Assembly (NCBI GenBank): GCA_013216015.1
Contig: JABSOI010000013.1
Span: 62,001 to 126,000 of the forward strand
DNA from: Alteromonadaceae bacterium
Lineage (GTDB): Bacteria > Pseudomonadota > Gammaproteobacteria > Enterobacterales > Alteromonadaceae
Direction: 5' to 3'
Length of the DNA stretch: 64,000 nucleotides
The notes under the pieces were generated by a model. It worked only from the letters and a program-made list of their open reading frames with translations, did no database searches and was not told the origin of the DNA. A program made the position numbers and the translations under genes. Positions 9,995 through 20,155 of the stretch are shown one piece after another (positions within the stretch are counted from its first letter, which is position 1; each line of letters starts with the position of its first letter).

Positions 9995-10840
9995 TTATCC
10001 TTTTAAGCGCACTTGGATTTGACCATAAATTTTCGTTTGCATACATTCAATTAAAGATTCTTTAATTAATTCCAATATTGCCAGAAAGGTCACTACCACC
10101 CCTTTCCTTCCTTCATCAGCACCAAACAAATGACTGAATTCGACAAAAGGCTGCGCTGAGGATGTTTGTTTAAGCTTTTGCAATATAAAAGTCATGCGTT
10201 CTCGTGTTGATAACACTTCTTTTTGAATATGATGATGTTCAAAAGCTGCATTACGTTTCATTACATCCGATAAAGCACTGAGCAGTTCGGCTAAATCTAC
10301 ATCAGCCATAACCCGGGCCTGTTTAAAATCATCCGCTAAAGCGACATTAGTCAGTATTGTATCCCGCTCCAACCTTGGTAATTGATCTAACTCCTGTGCA
10401 GCATTTTTAAAAACTTCATATTCCTGTAAACGACGAACAAGTTCAGCCCGGGGATCATCTTCATCATTTTCAACAACTAACTTAGGTAACAATAAACGTG
10501 ATTTAATTTCCGCCAGTATTGCAGCCATAACTAAATATTCAGCAGCCAGTTCAAGTTTGATGTTTTTCATCAAGTCTACGTAAACCATGTATTGCTCTGT
10601 TATGGCTGCAACAGGCAGATCCATGATATCAAACTTTTGCTTTCGAATAAGGTAAAGCAGAAAATCCAGCGGTCCTTCAAAGGTATCTAAGATAATTTCC
10701 AGTGCATCAGGTGGTATAAATAAATCTTGTGGTTTTTTAATTACAGCTTCGCCACGGATCAAGGCTAATGGTAAAACTTGCTGCTGCATTTCACCTTGTT
10801 CATTTATCTCTTGATTATGTTTAATTGAATTATTGTTCAC
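9995..10840 (-). CDS. scpA: segregation and condensation protein ScpA
   Basis: Kleisin subunit that bridges SMC heads. The N-terminal FEGPLDFLLYLIRKQKFDI motif (about residues 54-72) and EYLVMAAILAEIKSRLLLP are characteristic; the C-terminal winged helix includes VVVTFLAILELIKE. It is encoded between yciO and scpB on the same strand, so an operon is likely. Confidence 0.95.
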   Translation of the reverse strand: MNNNSIKHNQEINEQGEMQQQVLPLALIRGEAVIKKPQDLFIPPDALEIILDTFEGPLDFLLYLIRKQKFDIMDLPVAAITEQYMVYVDLMKNIKLELAAEYLVMAAILAEIKSRLLLPKLVVENDEDDPRAELVRRLQEYEVFKNAAQELDQLPRLERDTILTNVALADDFKQARVMADVDLAELLSALSDVMKRNAAFEHHHIQKEVLSTRERMTFILQKLKQTSSAQPFVEFSHLFGADEGRKGVVVTFLAILELIKESLIECMQTKIYGQIQVRLKG

Positions 10841-10883
10841 ATTCTTTCTTAGTCATTAGCAATAGAATAAATTAGAAAAAGAT

Positions 10884-11504
10884 TTATTCAAATGGAGCCG
10901 GATCACCTTCACCAACACGTACAACATGTCCATCACCGTCAGAAAAATCGACGATAGTTGACGGTTTTTCACCAAGATAACCTCCATTTATAATTAAATC
11001 CACCTGATGCTCTAAAATATCCCGAATGTGTTCAGGATCGTGTTCTGCGGTTTCCTCTCCTGGAAGAATCAAAGTGGTAGACATAAGAGGTTCATCCAAT
11101 TCAGCTAACAATGCCTGAGCAATGGCGTTGTCAGGAACTCTGATACCAATGGTTTTCTTTTTTGGATTCAATAAACGTTTAGGTACGTCTTTCGTTCCTT
11201 TAAAAATAAAAGTATAAGCACCGGGAGTATTATTTTTTATTAAACGAAACGCAGGGTTGTCAATACGCGCATACAATGAAAATTCAGATAAATCTCGACA
11301 AACCAAGGTAAAATTATGATTTTTTTCGATGTTTCTAATACGGCAGATACGCTCCAAAGCTTTTTTGTCGCCCATATGACAGCCAAGCGCATAACCTGAA
11401 TCTGTAGGGTAAACAATAACAGCACCTTGATGAATCATCGACACGGCCTGTTTCATTAAACGCCCTTGAGGATTATCTGGATGTACGTAGAAAAATTGAC
11501 TCAT
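10884..11504 (-). CDS. yciO: YciO/YrdC/Sua5-family protein (YciO)
   Basis: 206 residues, the same length as E. coli YciO. It has the YrdC fold signatures: IHQGAVIVYPTDSGYALGC near residues 26-44, KNHNFTLVCRDLSEFS, and PGAYTFIFKGT. YrdC/Sua5 proteins bind ATP and make threonylcarbamoyl-AMP for tRNA t6A; YciO is a paralogous branch whose cellular role is less certain. It heads the scpA-scpB-rluB group. Confidence 0.9.
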   Translation of the reverse strand: MSQFFYVHPDNPQGRLMKQAVSMIHQGAVIVYPTDSGYALGCHMGDKKALERICRIRNIEKNHNFTLVCRDLSEFSLYARIDNPAFRLIKNNTPGAYTFIFKGTKDVPKRLLNPKKKTIGIRVPDNAIAQALLAELDEPLMSTTLILPGEETAEHDPEHIRDILEHQVDLIINGGYLGEKPSTIVDFSDGDGHVVRVGEGDPAPFE

Positions 11505-11545
11505 ATTAAACCTTTTTTAGTTTATTAATCTTTTTAGTATTCTTA

Positions 11546-12457
11546 TTAACACAACTTAATTGGTTCTATTGGTTCTGCCCATAAATGCCACACAGGAGAA
11601 GCACGCTCAGGCATCTTTAAATTTCTCCCTAAATCACTCCACTTACTGGGGTAATGAAAGTCAGATCCCATAGAAGCATGCAATCCATATTCTAAGCAGT
11701 AGTTTAGCATTAAATCACGTTGTTGGGGTGCCATTTGTGGTAAAACCACTTCTAATGCATCGCCACAATCTTCTTTAAATTGCACGATCAACCGTCTTAA
11801 CCATTTACTCGATAAATCATAGCGGATAGGATGCGCCATTACCGCACTACCACCAGCAGCATGAATAACTTCTACTGCCTGTTTTATACTACACCAATTG
11901 GGTTTAACATAGGCTCGTTGACCTTTACCAATATATTTATCAAAAGCTTTCTGTAAACTGGGAACATCCCCTTGTTGATATAATATTTTTGCAAAATGTG
12001 CACGGGTAATAGTGCCAGCACCAGCACGTTCTTTTGCTTTGTGATAAACATCAGGAAACCCGCAACGTTCAAGTTTTTCTCCAATAGCTATAGCGCGACT
12101 TTCTCTTGCCTCTTGCTGCTGATCAATCAATTGCAGCAGCTGGGTATTTTTTATATCTATATTTAAACCTACGATATGGATTTCAAACCCCTGCCAGGCA
12201 GTAGATATTTCAATACCTTTAATCAATTTTATTGGAATGTTTTTTTCCAAAATATAATTAGCAGCAACATCAAGACCTGCCACGGTATCGTGATCTGTAA
12301 TAGCCAAGATATCTATTTGAAAGTTAGATGCTCTATCTATTAACTCTTCAGGAGATAAACCGCCATCAGAACAGGTAGTATGACTATGTAAATCAATTCG
12401 TAACAAAGGCGATAAATTTGCAAAATCATCTAAAACAGCAGTTGACATAAGGTTCAT
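11546..12457 (-). CDS. rnmA: PHP-domain 5'-3' exoribonuclease (RNase AM, YciV)
   Basis: PHP-superfamily metal-dependent phosphoesterase corresponding to E. coli YciV/RNase AM, which matures the 5' ends of rRNAs and also acts on 3',5'-bisphosphonucleotides. The motifs are LRIDLHSHTTCSDGGLSPEEL, AITDHDTVAGL, VMAHPIRY and MGSDFHYPSKW. The open frame extends to 12550, but the upstream 31 codons are antisense to the trp leader peptide. The ATG at 12457 (or the one at 12448) gives an N-terminus like that of YciV. It is divergent from the trp operon. Confidence 0.9.
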   Translation of the reverse strand: MNLMSTAVLDDFANLSPLLRIDLHSHTTCSDGGLSPEELIDRASNFQIDILAITDHDTVAGLDVAANYILEKNIPIKLIKGIEISTAWQGFEIHIVGLNIDIKNTQLLQLIDQQQEARESRAIAIGEKLERCGFPDVYHKAKERAGAGTITRAHFAKILYQQGDVPSLQKAFDKYIGKGQRAYVKPNWCSIKQAVEVIHAAGGSAVMAHPIRYDLSSKWLRRLIVQFKEDCGDALEVVLPQMAPQQRDLMLNYCLEYGLHASMGSDFHYPSKWSDLGRNLKMPERASPVWHLWAEPIEPIKLC

Positions 12458-12505
12458 AATAAGTTCTTCTATAGGAGACTTAATTTTACTGCGAACAAAT
12501 TGATA

Positions 12506-12562
12506 ATGATACAAGTAACACAAACTATTTCTCTGAATTGGTGGTGGCATAACTCAACATAA
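12506..12562 (+). CDS. trpL: trp operon leader peptide
   Basis: An 18-residue ORF, MIQVTQTISLNWWWHNST, with three consecutive Trp codons (12539-12547). Its stop codon overlaps the 5' strand of the antiterminator. Under tryptophan starvation the ribosome would stall on the Trp codons and mask AACTCA (12551-12556), freeing AAGTGGGTT to form the antiterminator. No strong Shine-Dalgarno sequence is visible, and a TTG two codons upstream (12500) is an alternative start. The promoter must lie within the 5' end of rnmA; a TTGACA at 12442-12447 is a possible -35 box, without a convincing -10. Confidence 0.85.
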   Translation: MIQVTQTISLNWWWHNST

Positions 12563-12642
12563 GTGGGTTGTGATGATTGCTTGTACATAAAAAACAGTAC
12601 ATAAAAAAATTCTAAAACCCGCTTAATACAAGCGGGTTTTTT
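12551..12642 (+). terminator. trp attenuator (protector, antiterminator and terminator hairpins)
   Basis: The terminator hairpin has 11-bp arms AAAACCCGCTT (12614-12624) and AAGCGGGTTTT (12630-12640), a 5-nt loop and a run of U. The antiterminator pairs AAGTGGGTT (12561-12569) with AACCCGCTT (12616-12624), nine pairs with one G-U, and destroys the terminator. The protector pairs AACTCA (12551-12556) with TGGGTT (12564-12569), which prevents the antiterminator when the leader peptide is completed. This is the classical Trp-sensing attenuation layout. Confidence 0.88.
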
Positions 12643-12699
12643 CGTTTTAATAAATTTTTTTTCATATAATATGATGTAATAATTTAATAGGAAATAAAA

Positions 12700-12756
12700 A
12701 TGACTAAAGTTAAAAGCTGGTTCATTTGGTGGCTACAGCCAATTTATGCAGGATGA
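12700..12756 (+). CDS. second Trp-rich leader-like mini-ORF before trpE
   Basis: An 18-codon ORF, MTKVKSWFIWWLQPIYAG, lies after the attenuator terminator and 30 nt before the trpE ATG. It has a well-placed AGGA (12689-12692, 7 nt from the ATG) and three Trp codons, two of them adjacent (12718, 12727, 12730). It is preceded by a TATAAT-like hexamer (12665-12670) but no clear -35. No terminator separates it from trpE, so any regulatory effect would have to be translational, through coupling or stalling. The palindrome TTGATATATCAA (12766-12777) overlaps the trpE ribosome binding site. Whether it is translated is not known from sequence. Confidence 0.6.
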   Translation: MTKVKSWFIWWLQPIYAG

Positions 12757-12786
12757 CAACACTCATTGATATATCAAGGCAAGATT

Positions 12787-14625
12787 ATGACCATAAATAA
12801 CCGTATAAAAGACACTATTAGCAACACCGATAACACCAACAACACCGACAATCAAAAACCTGAACACTATCAAATTGGCAGTGTAAACAGCTTAACAAAA
12901 ACAGCACAATATCAGAGTGATCCTCTCAGCGTTTACCAGTTACTCTGTAAAGGTAAAGATCATAATATATTATTGGAATCTGCTGAAATTGATAAAAAGT
13001 ACCTTTTAAAAAGCTTATTACTCACCCATGCGGCAGTAAAAATAGTTTGTAACGGTAGTACCGTTACATTTACAGCTTTATCCTTAAATGGAAATGCAGG
13101 GGTTGGATTTGCAACTGAACAATTAAAAGATCATGCAACACTAACTTCAAAAGTAAATAAAAAAACCAATAGGCAAGAGCTGGTCGCAACTTTTCATGAT
13201 GTGCCAACTGAGCTGGATGAAAAATCTCGCTTGATGGCAATTAATCCTTTTCAAAGCCTAAGACTTTTTAATGACTTACTTAATACTCAGGATAAAGCTG
13301 AAGATAAGGCAGAAATTAAGGCTGAAGATAAAGCCAAGCACACGCTTACCAAGCCAAGTTCAATCAACCACCCTTTTTCAGTATTCCTCGGTGGTGTTTT
13401 TGCCTTTGACATGATGTCGATGAGTGAACAATTACCTCATGTGCCTGACGGTGATAATACTTGTCCTGATTTTGTCTATTATCTGGCAGAAACTCTGGTG
13501 ATAATTGACCATAAAGAGAAATCGACAGAAATTATCGGTAATGTTTTTTCAGGGCCTGAACAACAAAAATGTCATAACCAAATGACTCAACGCTTGTCAG
13601 AAATCAAACAGTTACTTAAACAAGACATCACGAGTTCTGCGGTAACTTCAACAGACGACGATGTCATTAATCAACAAAATAACACTCCAGATAAAAACGA
13701 ATTATCAACAGACATTAACGATCAGCAGTTTTGCAATATCGTCAATAAATTAAAAGAAAATATTCGCGCTGGTGATATTTTTCAAGTAGTACCATCTAGA
13801 ACATTCAGCTTACCTTGTTATAATAATTTCAATGCCTATCAAGCATTAAAGAAAAGCAACCCAAGTCCTTATATGTTTTATTTAAAGGACAGTGAATTTT
13901 GCATTTTTGGCGCATCACCTGAATCAGCAATAAAATATCAACACGAAAATCGTCAAGTTGAAATATACCCGATTGCGGGAACTCGCCCACGCGGTTTTAC
14001 TGCCGACGGCAAATTCTCATTAGACTTAGACAGCCGAATTGAACTTGAATTACGATTAGACAAAAAAGAACTGGCAGAGCACATTATGTTAGTTGATTTA
14101 GCCAGAAACGATATTGCCCGTGTTAGCCAGCCTGGTACACGTCACGTTGCAGACCTGCTTAAAGTTGACCGTTATTCCCACGTCATGCATTTAGTCTCCA
14201 GAGTATGTGGAACTCTGGATGAAAAGTTAGATGCGCTTCATGCTTATCAGGCTTGTATGAATATGGGAACCTTGTCTGGCGCGCCTAAAGTTAAAGCGAC
14301 AGAATTAATTCGACAAGTTGAAGGAAAACGTCGTGGCAGCTACGGCGGAGCGGTTGGTTACATTACCGGTGAAGGTGAAATGGATACCTGCATAGTTATT
14401 CGTTCAGCTTTCGTTAAAAATGGTATTGCTCAAGTACAAGCTGGGGCCGGCGTTGTTTATGACTCAGATCCGCAAGCTGAAGCGAATGAAACTCGCCAAA
14501 AAGCCCAAGCTGTGATAAATGCTATTACTAGTGCAAATACATTCTCAGCAACAAAAGCAGCGACAAACCCATCAATAAACCCGTCTATAAACCCGTCTAT
14601 AAACAATAACCAACAGGAGCATTAA
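12787..14625 (+). CDS. trpE: anthranilate synthase component I
   Basis: Aminating subunit that converts chorismate to anthranilate with TrpG. The feedback-site motif LLESA is near residue 55; the chorismate-binding half contains [43 protein letters not shown] and the [11 protein letters not shown] and GSYGGAVGY blocks. At 612 residues it is about 90 longer than E. coli TrpE because of an Asn/Thr-rich N-terminus, an [13 protein letters not shown] insertion near residue 175, and a C-terminal NPSINPSI repeat made by a 12-nt DNA repeat. The ATG at 12787 has AAGG 7 nt upstream; the TTG at 12766 is less likely. First structural gene of the operon. Confidence 0.96.
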   Translation: MTINNRIKDTISNTDNTNNTDNQKPEHYQIGSVNSLTKTAQYQSDPLSVYQLLCKGKDHNILLESAEIDKKYLLKSLLLTHAAVKIVCNGSTVTFTALSLNGNAGVGFATEQLKDHATLTSKVNKKTNRQELVATFHDVPTELDEKSRLMAINPFQSLRLFNDLLNTQDKAEDKAEIKAEDKAKHTLTKPSSINHPFSVFLGGVFAFDMMSMSEQLPHVPDGDNTCPDFVYYLAETLVIIDHKEKSTEIIGNVFSGPEQQKCHNQMTQRLSEIKQLLKQDITSSAVTSTDDDVINQQNNTPDKNELSTDINDQQFCNIVNKLKENIRAGDIFQVVPSRTFSLPCYNNFNAYQALKKSNPSPYMFYLKDSEFCIFGASPESAIKYQHENRQVEIYPIAGTRPRGFTADGKFSLDLDSRIELELRLDKKELAEHIMLVDLARNDIARVSQPGTRHVADLLKVDRYSHVMHLVSRVCGTLDEKLDALHAYQACMNMGTLSGAPKVKATELIRQVEGKRRGSYGGAVGYITGEGEMDTCIVIRSAFVKNGIAQVQAGAGVVYDSDPQAEANETRQKAQAVINAITSANTFSATKAATNPSINPSINPSINNNQQEH

Positions 14626-14627
14626 TC

Positions 14628-15392
14628 ATGACTAATATCTCTTTAGATAAAAAAGTTCTGAGCAAAGCTCCCTGTAAAATAATTGTACTGGACAACCTGG
14701 ATTCTTTTACCTACAACCTGGTTGATGAATTTCAATGTTTAGGATTTGATCCCGTCATTTATCGGAATACTTTAAGCGCTGATTTTATTTTAGCCCAAAT
14801 AGCAGAGCTAACTGAAAAATCAAATGAACAAATATTGCTTGTTTTATCTCCTGGTCCTGGTGATCCCAGCCATGCAGGTTGTTTAATGGAGTTGATAGAA
14901 AAAACGGTTGGACGCTACCCTATTCTGGGGATTTGTCTGGGGCACCAGGCATTGATCCAACACTATGGCGGTATCATAGGTAGAGCGCCGGAAATTGTTC
15001 ATGGCAAATCATCAGCAATCAGCCATAATCAATCAGGTGCTTTTGCCAGCATTAATAATCCATTACCCGTTGCTCGCTATCATTCGTTGGTTGCCACCAG
15101 CATGCCGGAACAATTAGACATGATTGCTTTTTTTGATAACTCAAACTTTCAAAGCACCGACTCCCAAAACCCGGAACAGAAAAATAACACTAGCAACAAA
15201 TTAGCAATGGCGATAGAACGTCAGCAAGATGCAGTGCTGGGTTTTCAATTTCATCCGGAATCTATTTTAACAACCTACGGCAGTACATTATTAGCTCAAA
15301 GCATTGAGCATTTACGAAGCTATGCGACTTATCTAACCGCTTCAAGCTCTAGCAAAGCAAGCCCTAACAAAGGAACATCACATGTCAAATAA
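14628..15392 (+). CDS. trpG: anthranilate synthase component II (glutamine amidotransferase)
   Basis: Supplies ammonia from glutamine to TrpE. Class I amidotransferase triad: Cys in GICLGHQA, and His and Glu in FQFHPESIL. The opening IIVLDNLDSFTYNLVDEF and SPGPGDPSHAG are TrpG signatures. Unlike E. coli it is not fused to TrpD; the genes overlap by 11 nt instead. About 20 extra residues near 175-190 (SNFQSTDSQNPEQKNN) are low-complexity. Two nucleotides separate it from trpE. Confidence 0.95.
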   Translation: MTNISLDKKVLSKAPCKIIVLDNLDSFTYNLVDEFQCLGFDPVIYRNTLSADFILAQIAELTEKSNEQILLVLSPGPGDPSHAGCLMELIEKTVGRYPILGICLGHQALIQHYGGIIGRAPEIVHGKSSAISHNQSGAFASINNPLPVARYHSLVATSMPEQLDMIAFFDNSNFQSTDSQNPEQKNNTSNKLAMAIERQQDAVLGFQFHPESILTTYGSTLLAQSIEHLRSYATYLTASSSSKASPNKGTSHVK

Positions 15393-16434
15393 AGCAGACA
15401 ATAACAATGTATTAGCACAGTTAGTTGATGGTAATTCCCTCAGTCAGCAACAGGCGATAAGTTTCTTTGAGCAAATGATCAAAGGCGATGTTGAACCTGC
15501 TTTATTAGCGTCAGTATTAACAGCACTGAAAATTAAAGGTGAAAGTCCCGAAGAAATTGCGGGTGCTGCTGTCGCCATTAGAGCTTCAGCGACACCATTT
15601 CCACAACAATCCACCCCGGTAGCAGACTGTGTGGGTACTGGCGGAGATGGCGCCAATACCATTAACATTTCCACCACCGCAGCTATTCTGGCAGCAGCAT
15701 GTGGCTTAAAAATGGCTAAACATGGTAATCGCAGCGTATCAAGCATGTCTGGTTCAGCCGATTTATTAGAAGCTTTTGGCGTGAACTTAATGATGTCACC
15801 ACAAACAGCCAGTAAATGTTTAGAGCAAGCTAATTTATGCTTCCTCTATGCTCCTGCTTACCATCCCGGTTTCAAACATGCAGGGCCGGTAAGAAAAGCA
15901 ATGGGTATACGGACCATGTTCAATATTTTAGGACCATTGGTAAACCCCGCTCAACCAAGTGTAATGTTGCTGGGTGTTTACATACCAGAGCTTATTCAAA
16001 CCATAGCACGGGCATTATTGCTCACTGGCGTAAAACGCGCCTGGGTAGTACATGGCAGTGGTCTAGACGAAATAGCATTACATGGTGAAACACAACTCAC
16101 TGAAATTAATAATGGTCAGCTGATCTCAAAAATAATCTGCCCCGAAGACTTTGGTCTGGAAATTTACGAACTGGCAGCGTTAAAAGGTGGAACACCACAA
16201 GAAAATGCCGACATTATTAAAGCAATATTATCTGGCAATGGTCAGCCAGCTCATAACGCAGCAATTATAATTAACTGCGCAGCCCTACTCTATCTGCACG
16301 ATAAAACTGACAGTTTAAAAGAGGCTGCGAAACTTGCCACAGAAGTTTTAGCATCAGGAAAAGCGTTAACAACATTAGAAACATTAGTGACTGTTTCAAA
16401 TTCTGATGAAAACAAGCAAGAAAAGCAGGCTTAG
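15382..16434 (+). CDS. trpD: anthranilate phosphoribosyltransferase
   Basis: Transfers the phosphoribosyl group of PRPP to anthranilate. The PRPP loop CVGTGGDGANTINISTTAA is at about residues 83-101, with KHGNRSVSS, PVRKAMGIRTMFNILGPLVNP and VHGSGLDEIA after it. 350 residues is normal for a stand-alone TrpD. It overlaps the trpG end by 11 nt and precedes trpCF by 10 nt. Confidence 0.96.
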   Translation: MSNKADNNNVLAQLVDGNSLSQQQAISFFEQMIKGDVEPALLASVLTALKIKGESPEEIAGAAVAIRASATPFPQQSTPVADCVGTGGDGANTINISTTAAILAAACGLKMAKHGNRSVSSMSGSADLLEAFGVNLMMSPQTASKCLEQANLCFLYAPAYHPGFKHAGPVRKAMGIRTMFNILGPLVNPAQPSVMLLGVYIPELIQTIARALLLTGVKRAWVVHGSGLDEIALHGETQLTEINNGQLISKIICPEDFGLEIYELAALKGGTPQENADIIKAILSGNGQPAHNAAIIINCAALLYLHDKTDSLKEAAKLATEVLASGKALTTLETLVTVSNSDENKQEKQA

Positions 16435-16444
16435 GAAATAAATA

Positions 16445-17857
16445 ATGACGAACATATTAGAAAAAATTGTTCTTGATAAACGCATAGAAATAGAACAACT
16501 TAAATTAAAAAAACCGCTTGCGAGTTTTATTGATGAATTGAAACCATCAACCAAAGACATGTATGAAGCTTTACGCCGTACCGAAGAAAAACCAGATGCA
16601 GGTTTTATTTTAGAATGCAAAAAAGCGTCACCGTCGAAAGGGTTGATCAGATCTGATTTTGATGTGAAAGCCATTTGCCAGATTTACGATAAATATGCTG
16701 CCGCAATTTCAGTACTGACAGATGAAAAATACTTCCAAGGTACTTTTGATTACCTGAAAACAGTGACTGAAACAGTTAAATGCCCGGTGCTTAACAAAGA
16801 TTTTTTTATTGATACTTATCAGGTTTATTTAGCTCGCTATTACGGCGCCGATGCCATTTTATTAATGTTAAGTGTTTTGTCCGATGATGAATACCGCGAA
16901 TTAGATGCTGTAGCCAAACACTATAACTTAGCCGTATTAACAGAAATTTCGACAGAAGAAGAACGAGACAGAGCTATTGCCCTGGGTGCGAAAATGATCG
17001 GTATTAATAATCGTAATTTACGCGATTTATCTACTGATATCACCCGCACTTTTGAATTTGCTCCAACGTTACCACAAGACAGAATACTAATTTCAGAATC
17101 AGGTATTTATACCAATGCACAAGTACGGGAACTTGCCCCTGCCGTTAGTGGATTTTTAGTGGGCAGTTCAATTATGGCAGAAGCTGACATTGATCTTGCG
17201 TGTCGTAAACTCATTTTTGGCAATATCAAAGTTTGTGGTTTAACAACCGCTGAACATGCACTGGCTGCGGCAAATGCCGGAGCACAATTTGGCGGTTTAA
17301 TCTTTGCTGAAAAATCACCCCGTTGTGTAACACCCAAACAAGCGAAAGATATTGTCAGCCAAGTCCCTAAGCTTAATTATGTTGGTGTATTTGTTGACCA
17401 GCCCCTGCAACAAGTGATTGAATCAGTAAAATCGCTCAATTTATTTGCTGTACAACTTCATGGCAATGAAGATCAAAGTTACGTAGACCAATTAAACAAA
17501 TTACTCGAACAAGAAATAACCTTGACTGATGCCGCTAAATGCCAAATTTGGAAAGCAATTCCAGTGTCAGATGAAATACCTGACTTTAACGTTACGGCAA
17601 ATCATTATGTTCTTGATGGTAAAAATGCCGGCAGCGGTAAAACGTTTAACTGGCGAGGGTTAGCCGATAGCGAACAAGACTTGTCAAAGTGCTTTTTAGC
17701 TGGTGGCCTAAACGGTGAAAATATTAAAGATGCTGTTAATCAATTAACGGCGCATGACTTATTTGGTCTGGACCTCAACTCAGGAGTTGAAACAAGTCCG
17801 GGCATTAAATGCAGCGAAAAGCTTAATCAGGTTTTCGCTGTGATCAGGACTTTCTAA
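16445..17857 (+). CDS. trpCF: bifunctional indole-3-glycerol-phosphate synthase / phosphoribosylanthranilate isomerase
   Basis: A fusion as in E. coli TrpC. The N-terminal about 255 residues are the IGPS barrel ([51 protein letters not shown]). The remainder is the PRAI barrel ([52 protein letters not shown]). The enzyme performs the isomerisation and ring-closing decarboxylation steps. 470 residues, about 18 longer than the E. coli protein. It abuts trpB with 1 nt between them. Confidence 0.96.
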   Translation: MTNILEKIVLDKRIEIEQLKLKKPLASFIDELKPSTKDMYEALRRTEEKPDAGFILECKKASPSKGLIRSDFDVKAICQIYDKYAAAISVLTDEKYFQGTFDYLKTVTETVKCPVLNKDFFIDTYQVYLARYYGADAILLMLSVLSDDEYRELDAVAKHYNLAVLTEISTEEERDRAIALGAKMIGINNRNLRDLSTDITRTFEFAPTLPQDRILISESGIYTNAQVRELAPAVSGFLVGSSIMAEADIDLACRKLIFGNIKVCGLTTAEHALAAANAGAQFGGLIFAEKSPRCVTPKQAKDIVSQVPKLNYVGVFVDQPLQQVIESVKSLNLFAVQLHGNEDQSYVDQLNKLLEQEITLTDAAKCQIWKAIPVSDEIPDFNVTANHYVLDGKNAGSGKTFNWRGLADSEQDLSKCFLAGGLNGENIKDAVNQLTAHDLFGLDLNSGVETSPGIKCSEKLNQVFAVIRTF

Positions 17858-17858
17858 G

Positions 17859-19130
17859 ATGAAGAGTAATATGAAAAGTAAGACGAAAAGTGAACCTCAA
17901 AGCAAAGTAAAAACAACATTACCCGCATATTTCGGTGAATTTGGCGGCATGTTCGTCGGTGAATTATTAGTACCTGCACTAGAACAACTTGAACAAGCGT
18001 TTATTGACTCTCAACAAGATCAAACCTTTTTAGACGAATTCAATAAACTATTAACCAGCTACGCAGGGCGCCCGACACCATTGACTTTATGTCGTAACAT
18101 AGTTAAGAATCCTTTAGCAAAAATTTATCTTAAACGTGAAGATTTATTACACGGTGGCGCACATAAAACCAATCAGGTATTAGGACAAGCGCTATTAGCC
18201 AAAAAGATGGGTAAAACTGAAATAATTGCAGAAACCGGTGCTGGTCAGCATGGTGTTGCAACCGCCATTGCATGTTCATTATTAGGTTTAAAATGCCGGG
18301 TTTATATGGGATCGGTTGATTGCCAACGCCAGCAACCTAATGTATTTCGCATGAAACTTATGGGTGCAACCGTAATACCTGTTACTGCAGGCTCTGGCAC
18401 CCTTAAAGATGCGGTTAATGAAGCCCTGCGTGACTGGTCGGCAAATTATGAAAATGCACACTATTTATTAGGTACTGCGGCTGGTCCGCACCCGTTCCCG
18501 ACAATAGTCCGCGAATTTCAAAAAATGATCGGTGAAGAAGCCAAAGCTCAACTTCTTGAAGAAGAAGGACGTTTACCCGATTACGTTATAGCCTGCGTTG
18601 GCGGTGGTTCAAATGCTATCGGCATGTTTAACGATTTTATTAAAGAAGAAAATGTTAAACTTATTGGCGTTGAAGCTGGCGGTAAAGGAGTACATACCAA
18701 CCAGCACGGCGCCACACTGGTTGCAGGAACAAAAGGTATGCTTCACGGGAACTATACCTATATTATGCAAGACCAACACGGTCAAATTGAAGAATCTTAT
18801 TCTGTTTCAGCGGGTTTAGATTACCCAGCAGTTGGTCCTCAGCATGCCTTATTAAAAGAAATTGGCCGCGCCCAATATGTTGCAATTAATGATGACGAAG
18901 CATTAGAAGCCTTTCAGGCACTAGCAATGAATGAAGGCATCATTCCAGCGTTGGAATCTTCACACGCTTTAGCACATGCACTTAAAATGGCAGAAGCTGT
19001 TACCGAAGAAACTATTTTTCTGGTTAACCTTTCAGGGCGCGGTGATAAAGATTTAAGCCATGTCCAATCTATTTTAGATGCAAAAAACAGTAAAGCTAGC
19101 CAAGATAAAAAAACAGAAGGAGAAGCATAA
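17859..19130 (+). CDS. trpB: tryptophan synthase beta chain
   Basis: PLP-dependent beta subunit that joins indole and serine. The PLP lysine is in [11 protein letters not shown], the COMM-domain glutamate motif in AETGAGQHG, and the phosphate-binding loop in [10 protein letters not shown]. It has a polar N-terminal extension of about 22 residues ([15 protein letters not shown]) before the conserved [14 protein letters not shown]. The TAA stop overlaps the trpA ATG by one base, indicating translational coupling of the two subunits. Confidence 0.97.
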   Translation: MKSNMKSKTKSEPQSKVKTTLPAYFGEFGGMFVGELLVPALEQLEQAFIDSQQDQTFLDEFNKLLTSYAGRPTPLTLCRNIVKNPLAKIYLKREDLLHGGAHKTNQVLGQALLAKKMGKTEIIAETGAGQHGVATAIACSLLGLKCRVYMGSVDCQRQQPNVFRMKLMGATVIPVTAGSGTLKDAVNEALRDWSANYENAHYLLGTAAGPHPFPTIVREFQKMIGEEAKAQLLEEEGRLPDYVIACVGGGSNAIGMFNDFIKEENVKLIGVEAGGKGVHTNQHGATLVAGTKGMLHGNYTYIMQDQHGQIEESYSVSAGLDYPAVGPQHALLKEIGRAQYVAINDDEALEAFQALAMNEGIIPALESSHALAHALKMAEAVTEETIFLVNLSGRGDKDLSHVQSILDAKNSKASQDKKTEGEA

Positions 19131-19972
19131 TGACCAACCTATCTACCCCAGAACAAACACAAGCAGGTTATCGTTATGATCAAGTGTTTGCGGCTCTTGA
19201 AGAAAAAAAACAGGGCGCGTTTATTCCCTTTGTCACTATTGGTGATCCCAATGCAGAACAATCTTTTACAATTATAAAAACCTTGATTGACGCAGGTGCC
19301 GATGCACTGGAACTGGGCATTCCATTTTCAGATCCCAGTGCCGATGGCATTACCATTCAAATGGCTGCTTTACGTTCGATAAATTCAGGCGTAAATACTG
19401 ATGTTTGTATCGATATACTCGCTAAAGTACGCGAATATGCCCCTAACATTCCAATTGGCTTATTACTTTACGGTAATCTGTTATTTGCCAGAGGCATTGA
19501 TAATTTTTACCGTGATATGGCTGAAGTGGGTGTAGATTCAGTTTTAATTGCAGATTTGCCTATACGTGAAAGCGAGCCATTTCGTAAAGCCGCGTTAAAA
19601 CACGGGGTTGCTCCAATTTTTATTGCTCCACCAAACGCAAGTGATGAAACCTTACAACAAGTAGCGTCTTATGGCCGGGGTTACACTTATGTATTAAGCC
19701 GGGCGGGTGTTACCGGCGCTGAAACACAAGCAAAAATGCCCGGTAATAAATTAATTAATGCCTTGGCTGAATATAGAGCTGCACCAGCGGTATTGGGGTT
19801 TGGTATATCACAACCCTCGCAAGTACGTGAAGCATTAGCAGCCGGCGCTGCAGGTGCAATCAGTGGATCAGCCGTGGTTAAAATTATTGAAAAGCATTTA
19901 GATAACCCTCAAGAAATGTTGGTTGAATTAGCGTCTTTTGTTAGTGAGATGAAAGCGGCTACTGTTGGTTGA
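19130..19972 (+). CDS. trpA: tryptophan synthase alpha chain
   Basis: Alpha subunit that releases indole from indole-3-glycerol phosphate. The catalytic Glu and Asp are in [15 protein letters not shown]; other family blocks are [38 protein letters not shown] and [14 protein letters not shown]. 280 residues is the usual length. Last gene of the operon, followed by hairpins at 19980-20050. Confidence 0.97.
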   Translation: MTNLSTPEQTQAGYRYDQVFAALEEKKQGAFIPFVTIGDPNAEQSFTIIKTLIDAGADALELGIPFSDPSADGITIQMAALRSINSGVNTDVCIDILAKVREYAPNIPIGLLLYGNLLFARGIDNFYRDMAEVGVDSVLIADLPIRESEPFRKAALKHGVAPIFIAPPNASDETLQQVASYGRGYTYVLSRAGVTGAETQAKMPGNKLINALAEYRAAPAVLGFGISQPSQVREALAAGAAGAISGSAVVKIIEKHLDNPQEMLVELASFVSEMKAATVG

Positions 19973-19979
19973 TTATTGT

Positions 19980-20050
19980 CTTATTTATAGGTAGTGGTAC
20001 CTATAAATAAGTAAACCGAAAGGAACATATAAATTAGTATGTTCTTTTTT
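19980..20050 (+). terminator. tandem hairpins ending the trp operon
   Basis: The first hairpin has 14-bp perfect arms (19980-19993 and 19998-20011) around a GTGG loop. The second pairs GAACATA (20023-20029) with TATGTTC (20038-20044) and runs into six T (20045-20050). The second has the form of an intrinsic terminator; the first may protect the 3' end. Confidence 0.8.
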
Positions 20051-20155
20051 ATTATTTATTGTTATTTTTTATATTCAAATGAAACGATTGTCTAAAAAAT
20101 AGGACACATAACTCCAGACAGAATCAAATTTCAGTTAATTTATTATGTCTCACAC

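Noticed and set aside
12458-12550. N-terminal extension of the PHP-domain protein
   Set aside because: It is antisense to the trp leader peptide, has no family similarity, and the ATG at 12457 or 12448 gives the expected start.
12613-12642. Terminator of the divergent rnmA gene
   Set aside because: It lies upstream of rnmA on the opposite strand; its pairing with 12561-12569 shows it is the trp attenuator.
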